A stretch of DNA of 16,759 nucleotides from an uncultured Polycyclovorans sp. (GCA_936928855.1 CAKZHZ010000028.1:1-16759); one strand, 5' to 3'. Numbered from the stretch's first letter, positions 5,658 through 13,202 are shown. Translations and numbers: made by a program. The notes: a model not told the origin generated them from the letters alone.

Positions 5658-6911
5658 TCAGGGCCGGATCGTCGGGGGCGTTGCGGCAAAGGTTCGGGGA
5701 GCATGCCAGTCGGGACCGAGCTGGCCCTTGAGCATCCGCCAGTACAGTCGCGGTAGATAGGCCTTCTTGAGCCACCAGTACGCGCGGCGGGGTACCCGAG
5801 GGTCGAACGGGAAGCTGGGGGTGATGGCGCCGTCATAGGCGAACTCCGCCAGCATGATGCGCCCTTTCGAGGTGGTGAGCGGGCACGAGGCGTAGCCGTC
5901 GTAACGGCGTTCCTCGCCGCGGCCGTCGAGTTGGCGCAGCAGGTTGGCCACCACCACCGGGGCCTGCGCGCGAACTGCCGCGGCGGTCTTGCTGTTCGGT
6001 GTGTTGGTGCAGTCGCCCAGGCCGAAAACGGTATCGAAGCCGGTGTGTCGAAGGCTGTGCCGGTCGACATTCACCCAGCCGCTGGCATCGGCCAGCGGCG
6101 ACCGTTTGATCGCCGCCGGGGCTGACTGTGGTGGCACGACATGCAGCAGGTCGAAGGGCAGCGTGAGGTCGCGGTGGCTGTCGCCTTCAGTGACCCGGAA
6201 GGTGGCTCTGCGTCCGGGGCCGTCCACGGCAATCAGCTGGCGGCCGAAGTGGGTGCGAATCCCGTAGTGAGCGATCACGCGGTCGAGGGCCGTTGCATAG
6301 AAGGGGACGCCAAACATGGACGGGCCTGCAGTCAGAAAGTGCAGGTTGGCCGGGCGACGTTCGCGGTGGCAGTGATCGGCTGCCATGTACAGGATCTTCT
6401 GAGGGGCCCCCGCACACTTGATCGGCATCGGCGGTTGCGTGAACAGGGCCTGTCCATCGCGCGGCAACTGCCGCAGGGTCTGCCAGGTATACGGCGCGAG
6501 GTCGTAGCGGTAATTGCTGCACACGCCGTGCGCGCCGAGGGTCGCCGTGAGGCCTTCGATCCTGTCCCAGTCCAGCTGCAGGCCGAGTGCGGTGACCAGG
6601 AACCGGTAGCCGATACGGCGCCCGTCAGCCAGCAGTACGTGATGAGACTGGGGCTCGAACTCAGTGATCTGACCACGGATCCAGGTGACCCCGGCAGGCA
6701 TCACCCGGGCCATGGGTCGACGGGTGGCGGCCGGATTGAAGGCGCCAGCACCGACCAGTGTCCACGCGGGCTGATAGGCATGGTGTTCGGCGGGGTCGAC
6801 CACGGCGACATCGAGATCGGGGCGCGCTCGTTTCAGGAGGGCGGCCACGGTGAGGCCTCCGGCGCCAGCGCCGGCGATCAGCACAACGTGGCGTAGGGTG
6901 GGCAGATGCAT
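5658..6911 (-). CDS. sqr: Sulfide:quinone oxidoreductase, type II (SQRDL/SQOR-like)
   Basis: The 417-residue flavoprotein has an N-terminal FAD-binding Rossmann motif (VLIAGAGAGGL, residues 10-20), the type II signature IKCAGAPQKI (Cys166) and DGYASCPLTT (Cys343). These two cysteines correspond to the redox pair of human SQOR in PVKCAGAPQK and YTSCPL. A further Cys131 (GVCSNY) is present. The C-terminal FAD site is VFGLGDCTNTPNSKT, and the tail WWLKKAYLPRLYWRMLKGQ is amphipathic, as expected for a monotopic membrane enzyme. It oxidises H2S, delivers electrons to quinone and passes the sulfane sulfur to an acceptor such as glutathione. It is divergent from the persulfide dioxygenase gene, with a shared regulatory region. 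Confidence 0.93.
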   Translation of the reverse strand: MHLPTLRHVVLIAGAGAGGLTVAALLKRARPDLDVAVVDPAEHHAYQPAWTLVGAGAFNPAATRRPMARVMPAGVTWIRGQITEFEPQSHHVLLADGRRIGYRFLVTALGLQLDWDRIEGLTATLGAHGVCSNYRYDLAPYTWQTLRQLPRDGQALFTQPPMPIKCAGAPQKILYMAADHCHRERRPANLHFLTAGPSMFGVPFYATALDRVIAHYGIRTHFGRQLIAVDGPGRRATFRVTEGDSHRDLTLPFDLLHVVPPQSAPAAIKRSPLADASGWVNVDRHSLRHTGFDTVFGLGDCTNTPNSKTAAAVRAQAPVVVANLLRQLDGRGEERRYDGYASCPLTTSKGRIMLAEFAYDGAITPSFPFDPRVPRRAYWWLKKAYLPRLYWRMLKGQLGPDWHAPRTFAATPPTIRP

Positions 6912-6956
6912 GGCGATCTCCGGAATCCGCCTTGAAGCGGTGGGGGCTGAGGCGTA

Positions 6957-6990
6957 ATATTGTTTTAGGAATATATATATTCATTAATGT
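6957..6990. promoter_or_regulatory. AT-rich operator/promoter region between sqr and the persulfide dioxygenase
   Basis: GAATATATATATTC (6969-6982) is a perfect 14-bp palindrome, followed by CATTAATG (6982-6989), a second perfect palindrome. TTGTTT at 6960-6965, a 17-base gap and ATTAAT at 6983-6988 would place the palindrome between -35 and -10 of a plus-strand promoter. BigR/SqrR-type ArsR-family persulfide sensors repress such sqr/pdo promoters through AT-rich palindromes. No bigR/sqrR gene is in the window, so the regulator is inferred. Confidence 0.55.
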
Positions 6991-7027
6991 AATAACAAAC
7001 CAGGCCACCCTGCCAGCGGAGCGCGTC

Positions 7028-7723
7028 ATGATTTTTCGGCAGTTTTTCGATCACGGTTCCAGCACGTATACCTATTTGATGGCAAGCGGCCCGGGGCGTG
7101 AGGCGGTGATCATCGATCCGGTCAAGTCACAGGTGCCGCACTACCTTGCGGCGCTGAACGCGCTGGACGTGAAACTGGTGCGCGCGATCGATACCCACAC
7201 CCACGCCGATCACATTACCGGCCTGGGCGCGTTACGGGAGGAAACCGGGTGCATCACGGTGATGGGCGCCTTCACCAAGGCGGAGTGCGTTTCCACCGCC
7301 GTGCACGAAGGTGAGCTGCTCGATATTGATGGTGTGAAGCTGCAGGCGCTCTACACGCCGGGGCATACCGACGAATCCTTCAGCTTTCTGCTCAATCCGG
7401 CGGACCCTCGGGCCGTATTCACCGGGGACGTGCTGCTGATCCGGGGAACCGGCCGCACCGATTTTCAGGGCGGCGATCCCCACAAGAGCTGGGATTCGAT
7501 CGTCAACAAGCTGTTCCGGTTGCCGGAGGCGACCCTGGTCTATCCCGCGCACGACTACAAGGGGTGGACCGCCTCCAGTATCGGCGAGGAGAAGCACCAC
7601 AACCCCCGGCTCGCCGGCAGGACCGAGGCCGAGTACGTGGCGATCATGCGCAGCCTCGATCTACCCAACCCCAAGCTGATGGATGTGGCGGTGCCGGCCA
7701 ATCTGGCATGCGGCAACGCTTGA
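7028..7723 (+). CDS. ETHE1-type persulfide dioxygenase (metallo-beta-lactamase fold)
   Basis: The 231-residue protein has DTHTHADHITG (H57, H59, D61, H62), TPGHT (H113), FTGDVLLIRGTGRTDFQGGD (D134) and YPAHDY (H175). By ETHE1 comparison H57, H113 and D134 are the mono-iron ligands. The RGTGRTDFQ stretch corresponds to the ETHE1 loop with the substrate-binding arginine. The enzyme oxidises glutathione persulfide to sulfite and glutathione, the step after SQR. The ATG at 7028 follows a GGAG-like ribosome binding site and precedes IFRQFFDHGSSTYTY, the normal family start. It opens the plus-strand operon, with sulP starting 13 bp after its stop. Confidence 0.93.
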   Translation: MIFRQFFDHGSSTYTYLMASGPGREAVIIDPVKSQVPHYLAALNALDVKLVRAIDTHTHADHITGLGALREETGCITVMGAFTKAECVSTAVHEGELLDIDGVKLQALYTPGHTDESFSFLLNPADPRAVFTGDVLLIRGTGRTDFQGGDPHKSWDSIVNKLFRLPEATLVYPAHDYKGWTASSIGEEKHHNPRLAGRTEAEYVAIMRSLDLPNPKLMDVAVPANLACGNA

Positions 7724-7736
7724 GCCGTCACCCGCC

Positions 7737-9518
7737 GTGCTGCCAACCCGTCCGCTTCCCCTGCTTGCCGACCTGCGTGCCCTGACGCCGGGGCGTGCGC
7801 TGCAGGATGGTGTCGCTGGCACCATTACCGCCATCCTGTTGATACCGCAGGCGCTGGCCTACGCCCTGTTGGCGGGGCTGCCCGCTGAGGTGGGGCTCTA
7901 CGCCAGCGTGGTGCCGCCCCTGCTCTATGCGCTGACCGGCACCAGCAGGACCATGTCGCTGGGGCCGGTGGCCGTGGCGGCGGTGATGGTGGCGGCTGCA
8001 CTCGCGCCGTATGCCGGAGGGGACCCGGCGCGCTACCTGTCCGGGGCCCTGCTGCTGTCGGCGCTGGTGGGGGGGCTGTTGCTGGTGATGGGCCTGCTGC
8101 GACTGGGGTGGCTCACCCATTTCATCAGTCATCCGGTGCTGTCGGGGTTCACCACCGGGGCGGCGCTGTTGATCGTCGGTACCCAGCTGGGGCCGCTGAC
8201 CGGCATCGTGGTGGCAAGCGGTCATGACTTTCCCGGCGGGCTGCAGGCGCTGCTTGCCGGGGCGGGCCAACTGAATATCTGGACGGCGGCATTCGCCGGT
8301 GTCAGCGTGGTGACGCTGCTGTTGGCGAGGAGCTGGCTGGTATCGTGGCTGCAGCGTCTGGGGTTTTCGTCGGTGGCGGCACTGGCGATCAGCCGCATGG
8401 CGCCGCTGCTGGTGGTGGCGGTAGGCACAGCGGTTTCCCACTTCAGCGACGCGGCGGGTCGTCATGGTGTCGCCGTGGTGGGCATGGTGCCGGAAGGGCT
8501 GCCCTGGCCCAGCCTCTCGGTGCTGCGGGCTGATGGCGTGTGGGACCTGCTGCCCTCGGCCGCGCTGATCGCACTGATCGGCTATGTCGAAAGCATCTCG
8601 GTCGCGCGGGCGCTGGCGTTCCGTCGTCGTGAGCGGATCGATGCAGATCAGGAGCTGCGGGCTCTGGGGCTCAGCAATCTTGGCAGTGCAGTCGTTGGTG
8701 CCATGCCGGTGGCGGGGGGATTCTCACGTTCGATGGTGAACTTCGAGGCAGGTGCCCAGACGCAGTTGGCTGCGGTCGTCACCGCGCTCTGGGTGGCGCT
8801 GGCCGCCAGCAGTTTCACCGGCCTGCTGGCGGCACTGCCGAAGGCGGTGCTGGCGGCCATCATCGTGGTCGCGGTCTGGCAGCTGATCGACCTGCGTGCC
8901 GTGAAACAGACGCTGGCGTTCAATCGTGCGGACGGCGCTGCCCAGGGTGCGACCATCGTGGGGGTGCTGGTGCTGGGGATCGAGGAGGGCCTGATGCTGG
9001 GCGTCGGCCTGGCGCTGGCTGCGTTCCTCTACCGCACCAGTCGCCCCCATGTCGCCCAGGTAGGGCAGGTGCCCGGGACCGAGCACTTCCGCAATGTGCA
9101 TCGGCATGTGGTGGATACCTGGCCCACCCTGTTGCTGCTGCGAATCGACGAGCACCTGTACTTCGCCAACACGCCGCGGCTGGAGGCCGAGCTCCAGGCC
9201 CGCGTGCTTGCGCAACCCGGCGTGCGGGACGTGGTCCTGGTGCTCTCCGGCGTGGGGTTCATCGATGCCAGCGGCCTGGAGATGCTGGAGGCGTTCGAGC
9301 GCGCCCTGCGACAGGCAGGCCAGCGACTGCACCTGGCCGAAGTGAAAGGGCCGGTGATGGACCAACTGCGCCATACCGCGTTGGTGGTGCGTCTGGGGGG
9401 CGGCCAGCTGCACCTCTCCGCGGCGGCTGCGGTGCGGGCTTGTCGCGCGGGGGGCGATGACAACGGTCATCCGACCGGCAGTACCATGGGCGAGGACCCG
9501 ATGACGAGAACTTCATGA
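7737..9518 (+). CDS. SulP/SLC26 family anion transporter with C-terminal STAS domain
   Basis: From the GTG at 7737 the protein has 593 residues. Early SulP signatures are DGVAGTITAILLIPQALAYA and EVGLYASVVPPLLYALTGTS. About ten to twelve hydrophobic spans follow, with FISHPVLSGFTTGAALLI and SVARALAFRRRERIDADQEL, then NLGSAVVGAMPVAGGFSRS. After about residue 450 comes a cytosolic STAS domain ending in VVLVLSGVGFIDASGLEMLE. SulP proteins move sulfate, sulfite-like anions, bicarbonate or other anions; the neighbours suggest sulfite or sulfate here, but that is inference. The start was set at GTG because the upstream extension overlaps the dioxygenase gene. The stop overlaps the next start by four bases (ATGA). 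Confidence 0.9.
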   Translation: MLPTRPLPLLADLRALTPGRALQDGVAGTITAILLIPQALAYALLAGLPAEVGLYASVVPPLLYALTGTSRTMSLGPVAVAAVMVAAALAPYAGGDPARYLSGALLLSALVGGLLLVMGLLRLGWLTHFISHPVLSGFTTGAALLIVGTQLGPLTGIVVASGHDFPGGLQALLAGAGQLNIWTAAFAGVSVVTLLLARSWLVSWLQRLGFSSVAALAISRMAPLLVVAVGTAVSHFSDAAGRHGVAVVGMVPEGLPWPSLSVLRADGVWDLLPSAALIALIGYVESISVARALAFRRRERIDADQELRALGLSNLGSAVVGAMPVAGGFSRSMVNFEAGAQTQLAAVVTALWVALAASSFTGLLAALPKAVLAAIIVVAVWQLIDLRAVKQTLAFNRADGAAQGATIVGVLVLGIEEGLMLGVGLALAAFLYRTSRPHVAQVGQVPGTEHFRNVHRHVVDTWPTLLLLRIDEHLYFANTPRLEAELQARVLAQPGVRDVVLVLSGVGFIDASGLEMLEAFERALRQAGQRLHLAEVKGPVMDQLRHTALVVRLGGGQLHLSAAAAVRACRAGGDDNGHPTGSTMGEDPMTRTS

Positions 9519-9964
9519 ACACTTCGTTTCCCGCGCTGCCGATGATGGGGCGTCCGCTTCCCAACGTGATCACCGCAGGGCAGCCCAGCCCCTCGGACTT
9601 CGAGGCGCTCAAGGCGGCCGGCGTTCGCCATGTAATCAACCTGCGTCCGCCCAGCGAAGATGCGGGCTTCGATCAAGCGGCGCTGATGACGACCTTGGGA
9701 ATGGACTATGCGGTCGTGCCGATCGCCGGCCCTGAGGACCTGAATGCCGACAGCGCGCGTGCGCTGGATGCCGCGATGGCGGCCGCTGGCGAGGGCCCGG
9801 TGCTCATCCATTGCGCCAGCGCCAATCGGGTCGGTGCCCTGCTGGCGCTGAGGGCGGCATGGCTGATGGGCAAGCCAGCGGATGCGGCGCTTGCGCTGGG
9901 ACGCGCAGGCGGCTTGACCCGCATGGAAGCGGTGGTGGCGCAGCTGCTGCAGCGCGGCCCCTGA
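9515..9964 (+). CDS. DUF442 / tyrosine-phosphatase-like protein (Blh N-terminal-domain type)
   Basis: The 149-residue protein resembles the DUF442 (TIGR01244-like) family: PNVITAGQPSPSDFEALKAAG at the N-terminus, HVINLRPPSED in the middle and the active-site loop VLIHCASANRVGALLAL with Cys100 and Arg105 (C-x4-R). In Blh proteins of Agrobacterium, Xylella and relatives this domain is fused to an ETHE1-type dioxygenase and is thought to act on sulfane sulfur rather than phosphate. Here it is separate, two genes after the dioxygenase and overlapping sulP by 4 bp, so it is clearly in the same operon. Phosphatase or sulfurtransferase activity cannot be decided from sequence. Confidence 0.85.
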   Translation: MNTSFPALPMMGRPLPNVITAGQPSPSDFEALKAAGVRHVINLRPPSEDAGFDQAALMTTLGMDYAVVPIAGPEDLNADSARALDAAMAAAGEGPVLIHCASANRVGALLALRAAWLMGKPADAALALGRAGGLTRMEAVVAQLLQRGP

Positions 9965-9975
9965 CGGCGATCCTG

Positions 9976-10986
9976 ATGGCGGTGGCCCGGCCCGCGCGCG
10001 TGCTGCTGGTCGGCGCCGGACATGCCCACCTGCACCTGCTGACGCAGGCGGCGCGGTTCCGGCAGGCCGGGTGTGCATTGGCGATGGTGTCGCCTCGGTG
10101 GTTCCGGTACTCGGGAACGGCGACCGCGGTGCTGGACGGTACCGTGCCCGCCGAGCAGGGGTGCCTGGATGCGGCGGCACTGGCGGCGCGGCATGGCGTG
10201 CCGTTTCATGACGGCGAGGTCGCCCAGGTTGATCGCTCGCGGCAGCAATGCCGGGCCGGTGACGGCACCGTGCACGACTACGATCTGGTGAGCTTCAACA
10301 TCGGCAGCCGGGTACGGGTGCCCGCTGGCGATGCGATGGCCTACGCCGCCAAGCCGCTGGCCGATCTGCTGACAGTTCCGTCGCTGGGTGACGCAGCGGT
10401 GCTGGGGGGCGGCGCCACCGGGATCGAGATCGCCTGCGCCCTCGCGCGAACGGGCGTCCGTCGGCGCGTGCAGCTGGTGGCGCCTTCGGGGGTCGGGGTG
10501 GGGCTGCCTTGCGGTGCGCGCGGTGTGGTGGTGCGCACGCTGGCGGATCTGGGCATTCAGGTGGTCTCGGTGCGGGACGGTACCGAGGCGTTTGCCGTCC
10601 ACGCCACAGGACTGCATCCACCGCCGCTGATGCGGTCGTTGGGGCTGACCTGCGCAGGGGACGGTGCGTTGAGCACCGACGCCACGCTCTGCTCACCTGA
10701 TGATCCCCGGGTTTTCGCCGTGGGCGACTGTGCCCACTTCCAGCCTCGACCGCTGCCCAGGGTGGGCGTCTACGGTGTGCGTGCGGCGCCCGTGCTGGCC
10801 GCCAATCTGATCGCACGGGCGCAGGGGCGGTCGCTGAAGCCCTTCAGGCCGCAGCGCAGCGCGCTGTCGATACTCAATCTGGGGGTTACCGGGCTGGCGG
10901 TCCGGGGGCGCTGGTGGTGGGCGCACCCACTGATGCTGCGATGGAAGGGTCACATCGATCAGCAGTGGCTGCAGCGCTACCGCTAA
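9976..10986 (+). CDS. FAD-dependent NAD(P)H oxidoreductase (NDH-2/SelD-associated type)
   Basis: The 336-residue protein starts with ARPARVLLVGAGHAHLHLL, an FAD-binding motif of the GAGHAH form typical of the pyridine-nucleotide oxidoreductases that can be fused to SelD. Further features are a second Rossmann motif (AAVLGGGATGIEIACALA, about residues 137-154), the flavin-binding VFAVGDCAHF and the C-terminal WWWAHPLMLRWKGHIDQQW, which could touch the membrane. It may reduce a quinone or another acceptor in the sulfide pathway, but its substrate is unknown. The ATG at 9976 lies 11 bp after the DUF442 stop, consistent with the last gene of the operon; the longer frame upstream overlaps DUF442 and is not used. 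Confidence 0.8.
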   Translation: MAVARPARVLLVGAGHAHLHLLTQAARFRQAGCALAMVSPRWFRYSGTATAVLDGTVPAEQGCLDAAALAARHGVPFHDGEVAQVDRSRQQCRAGDGTVHDYDLVSFNIGSRVRVPAGDAMAYAAKPLADLLTVPSLGDAAVLGGGATGIEIACALARTGVRRRVQLVAPSGVGVGLPCGARGVVVRTLADLGIQVVSVRDGTEAFAVHATGLHPPPLMRSLGLTCAGDGALSTDATLCSPDDPRVFAVGDCAHFQPRPLPRVGVYGVRAAPVLAANLIARAQGRSLKPFRPQRSALSILNLGVTGLAVRGRWWWAHPLMLRWKGHIDQQWLQRYR

Positions 10987-11000
10987 AGCCAGGGAAAAGG

Positions 11001-11077
<77 letters not shown>

Positions 11078-11437
11078 ACTGATTCGCGGGGGCGGAAGTT
11101 TACGAGAACTGAGGCGTTCCGTCGAGATACGGGTGGCAGGTGCAGGGGGTCAGACGTTGATCACACGTTTAAACGTTGATCGGTCGGCAAAGGGCCGTGA
11201 ACACTAGGTTTCGCGGGGAAATCTGGCCACGGCCTTCGCGGGAATTGCTGGAAGTACCCCCAGTTGTACCCCCATAGGGGTATCGGGATGATAGATCAGT
11301 CTGGATGCCGGTGCCAGCGCTGCGCCTGCCGGATATAACGGGTATGACGAAGACCGCATTGTTGGCTGACGCATGGAACGGTACGCGATGAGATGCAGGG
11401 GAACGGGCCGCTGTGGCCCAGACCTTGGAGAACTCTC
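11078..11437. other. Non-coding stretch between tRNA-Met and the STY4528-type gene, with short repeats
   Basis: I see no credible gene in these 360 bases. They hold a 12-bp palindrome ACGTTTAAACGT (11165-11176) and a direct repeat ACGTTGATC (11154-11162 and 11173-11181). Further on there are two copies of GTACCCCCA (11254-11262 and 11266-11274) followed by inverted GGGGTA (11277-11282). A short minus-strand frame from 11275 to 11204 gives 23 residues of no recognised family. This is a plausible element boundary or control region for the downstream gene, but no promoter can be fixed. Confidence 0.5.
11254..11282. repeat. GTACCCCCA direct repeat plus inverted half
   Basis: GTACCCCCA occurs at 11254-11262 and again at 11266-11274, 12 bp apart, and TACCCC (11267-11272) pairs with GGGGTA at 11277-11282 across a 4-base loop. 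A 12-bp period is close to one helical turn, as expected of a protein-binding array. No function is proven. Confidence 0.5.
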
Positions 11438-12601
11438 ATGGCAGACCATCACACCCGCCACAACCCGCTGGGGCAAGACGCTCTGTTCGCCACGCCGGCC
11501 TCGCTCATGCTCGATGCCCGCCTCACACCATTGGAGCGCAATGGCTGGCAGGTGCTGCGCATGCTGTGCTCTGCCGAGGGAATCAGCCCACTGGCGAATC
11601 TGGGGCAGTTGCGCCGCTATCTCACCTCTACCCCGCTGGGGCAGAGGGCCGGGTGCGAGACGGCCCGGCGCGTCCTCGTTGTGCTTCGGCTGACGGGGTG
11701 GATCAGTCTGGTCGGCCAGCAACGCGACCCTCTGACGGGGCATGTGCTCAGCGAGCTGTATCAGGTTCACGAAAGCGCCCTGCACTTCCAGCAGGCCCGC
11801 ACACTCGATGCCAGTCTGCCCGCGCTTCTGCACGCGTCTATCGGCCACGAAAACAACCAAGTGGATCGGGTAGCCGTCCACATTCAGGCAACGCTGGCGC
11901 AGGCACCTGAAGCCGCTTCCATTGCAGCCCACGATCAGCTCGGTGATGACGATGATTTGCCCCCGACGCCGCCGTCGCAGGTGAACGAGGCAGCCGCCCC
12001 ACGGCCATTGCCTGGCGATTCCGCTGGCAGCACGCTTGTTCCGCAACAGACCGGGCACGCTCGCCACATGACGGCTGAGCAGGGCGGTACGTATAAGACG
12101 TATATGTATAAAAAAGAACGTACGTACCGCGCGCGCGAAGGCAAAGGCGACGGCGATCCGGCATCTCAGTCGGTGAGCTTGCCGCCTTGCCTGAGCAATG
12201 CCCAGGCAGACCAGCAAAAGGACGTGCAGGCCGCCTTGCGGCGGCTGCCGCCGCAGCATCGCCAGGAAGTACTCGACGAGTTGCAGGCACGCAGCCAGAG
12301 CGGCACCGTGTGCAATGTCGTGGCCTACTTCTTCGCCTTGGTGAAGCGCGTTTTTGCGGACGAGTTCCGCTTGTGGGCAGGTCGTAAGGAGACATCTGCC
12401 ACCCCATGGCCTGTCGAAAATCGGCCTGCCGGTGTGCCACGCACCGAACACCGCCCAGAACCGACTGCGCCACCGGCATCGCGTGAAACCGCCCTGGCGC
12501 ACATCGCCAACATCCGCAAGATGCTGAATGCCCCGACGAACGCTGGGGGCATCGCAGCGCAGGCAATGCAGGCCAGGGGATGGCAGCCGCATCCTGCGTA
12601 G
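11438..12601 (+). CDS. STY4528-family ICE / pathogenicity-island replication-associated protein
   Basis: The 387-residue protein matches, as I remember it, the STY4528 family found in SPI-7/PFGI/ICEclc-type elements: LTPLERNGWQVLRML, LRRYLTSTPLGQRAG, ARRVLVVLRLTGWISLVGQQRDPLTG, SELYQVHE, a variable acidic/proline linker (about residues 185-225), then TYKTYMYKKERTYRARE, ALRRLPPQHRQEVLDELQAR, VAYFFALVKRVFADEF and a C-terminal ETALAHIANIRKMLNAP. The first part resembles a winged-helix domain. It is labelled a replication protein in islands, but its biochemistry is not established. The start at 11438 has GGAG seven bases upstream; earlier in-frame ATGs do not. An AT-rich inverted repeat is embedded in it. 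Confidence 0.75.
   Translation: MADHHTRHNPLGQDALFATPASLMLDARLTPLERNGWQVLRMLCSAEGISPLANLGQLRRYLTSTPLGQRAGCETARRVLVVLRLTGWISLVGQQRDPLTGHVLSELYQVHESALHFQQARTLDASLPALLHASIGHENNQVDRVAVHIQATLAQAPEAASIAAHDQLGDDDDLPPTPPSQVNEAAAPRPLPGDSAGSTLVPQQTGHARHMTAEQGGTYKTYMYKKERTYRAREGKGDGDPASQSVSLPPCLSNAQADQQKDVQAALRRLPPQHRQEVLDELQARSQSGTVCNVVAYFFALVKRVFADEFRLWAGRKETSATPWPVENRPAGVPRTEHRPEPTAPPASRETALAHIANIRKMLNAPTNAGGIAAQAMQARGWQPHPA
12084..12130. repeat. 10-bp inverted repeat flanking an AT-rich core, inside the STY4528-type gene
   Basis: GCGGTACGTA (12084-12093) is perfectly complementary to TACGTACCGC (12121-12130). The 27 bases between them are strongly AT-rich in an otherwise GC-rich gene and contain a second ACGTATA (12098-12104) besides the one at 12089-12095. 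The segment encodes the TYKTYMYKKERTYRAR stretch. Confidence 0.75.
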
Positions 12602-13202
12602 TAAATGCTGCCGCGAAATGGGCCGTCACTGCCAGCCGCAGTGACGGCCCCGCACACGCCAGCAACAATGCGGGCGAATACCAAATCCTATTGCGTGCGG
12701 CAGACATGATGATGGCCGCCCTACACTGACCGGGCAGTCGCCAAGACCGATGGGCTTCGTACATCGGCAACCCCAACAGCGCAGGTTCCTGCAAGCGCTG
12801 GCCCGACAGGGTGGAACCGCACCAGGTATGCCCAGGCTCCGACCGCATACCGGCCCGACCCAGGGCGGAGCCTTCTTCGTCTGTCTGAACTCATCCCTAC
12901 CGCGCCACCTGGCGCACCGTCCCTTGCGGCAATTGCCTGTGCGCAACACACAGGGCTGCCGCTGCATTTCTCATCCCACTCACTTCATAGGAGGACTCGT
13001 CCACGTTCACATCACTTTCGTCTTGCAGTACCTCCGTCCGGGCTTCCAGCAGGGAGCAAGACGGACGCCTCATCCGAGGCACTGGTGTCTCCTGAACACC
13101 ATGCCCTTGCCCTCACGGGATCTCGCCTTGGCGAGTTGGCACCAACACTAACCACCGAACTTCAGGACAACGCAGTACGGCGCTTTGCTGGGAGGCCGGA
13201 CG
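12602..13202. other. About 600 bases without a convincing gene, rich in hairpins
   Basis: Between the STY4528-type gene and the integrase fragment no reading frame resembles a protein I know. A 133-residue frame at 12750-13151 is rich in His, Pro and Arg and looks like chance. The stretch contains a 13-bp perfect hairpin (12620-12650), CCGATG/CATCGG (12747-12767), GCAGG/CCTGC (12781-12792), CCGTC/GACGG (13034-13064), GCCTC/GAGGC (13067-13080), GGTGT/ACACC (13084-13100) and CTCGC/GCGAG (13122-13135). It may be a structured RNA, a control region or an eroded gene. Confidence 0.5.
12620..12650. repeat. 13-bp perfect hairpin just after the STY4528-type gene
   Basis: GGGCCGTCACTGC (12620-12632), loop CAGCC, GCAGTGACGGCCC (12638-12650): a perfect 13-bp stem 18 bases after the stop codon. 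No T tract follows on the plus strand (CGCACACG), so it is not a canonical intrinsic terminator, although it may still end or protect the transcript. Confidence 0.8.

Noticed and set aside
4195..5775. 526-codon open frame antisense to the second DUF839 gene
   Set aside because: Same artefact; it also runs through the start of tRNA-Val and into the end of sqr. Its likeness to the antisense frame of the first DUF839 gene follows from the paralogy of the sense genes.
7728..8465. 245-codon minus-strand frame antisense to sulP
   Set aside because: Composition dominated by Arg, Gln and His; sulP is unmistakable on the plus strand.
11204..12592. 462-codon minus-strand frame antisense to the STY4528-type gene
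   Set aside because: The plus strand has a ribosome binding site, recognisable family motifs and a fitting start; the minus frame has none.
12750..13151. 133-residue plus-strand frame in the non-coding stretch
   Set aside because: No recognisable motif, biased composition and no ribosome binding site; hairpins cover much of it.
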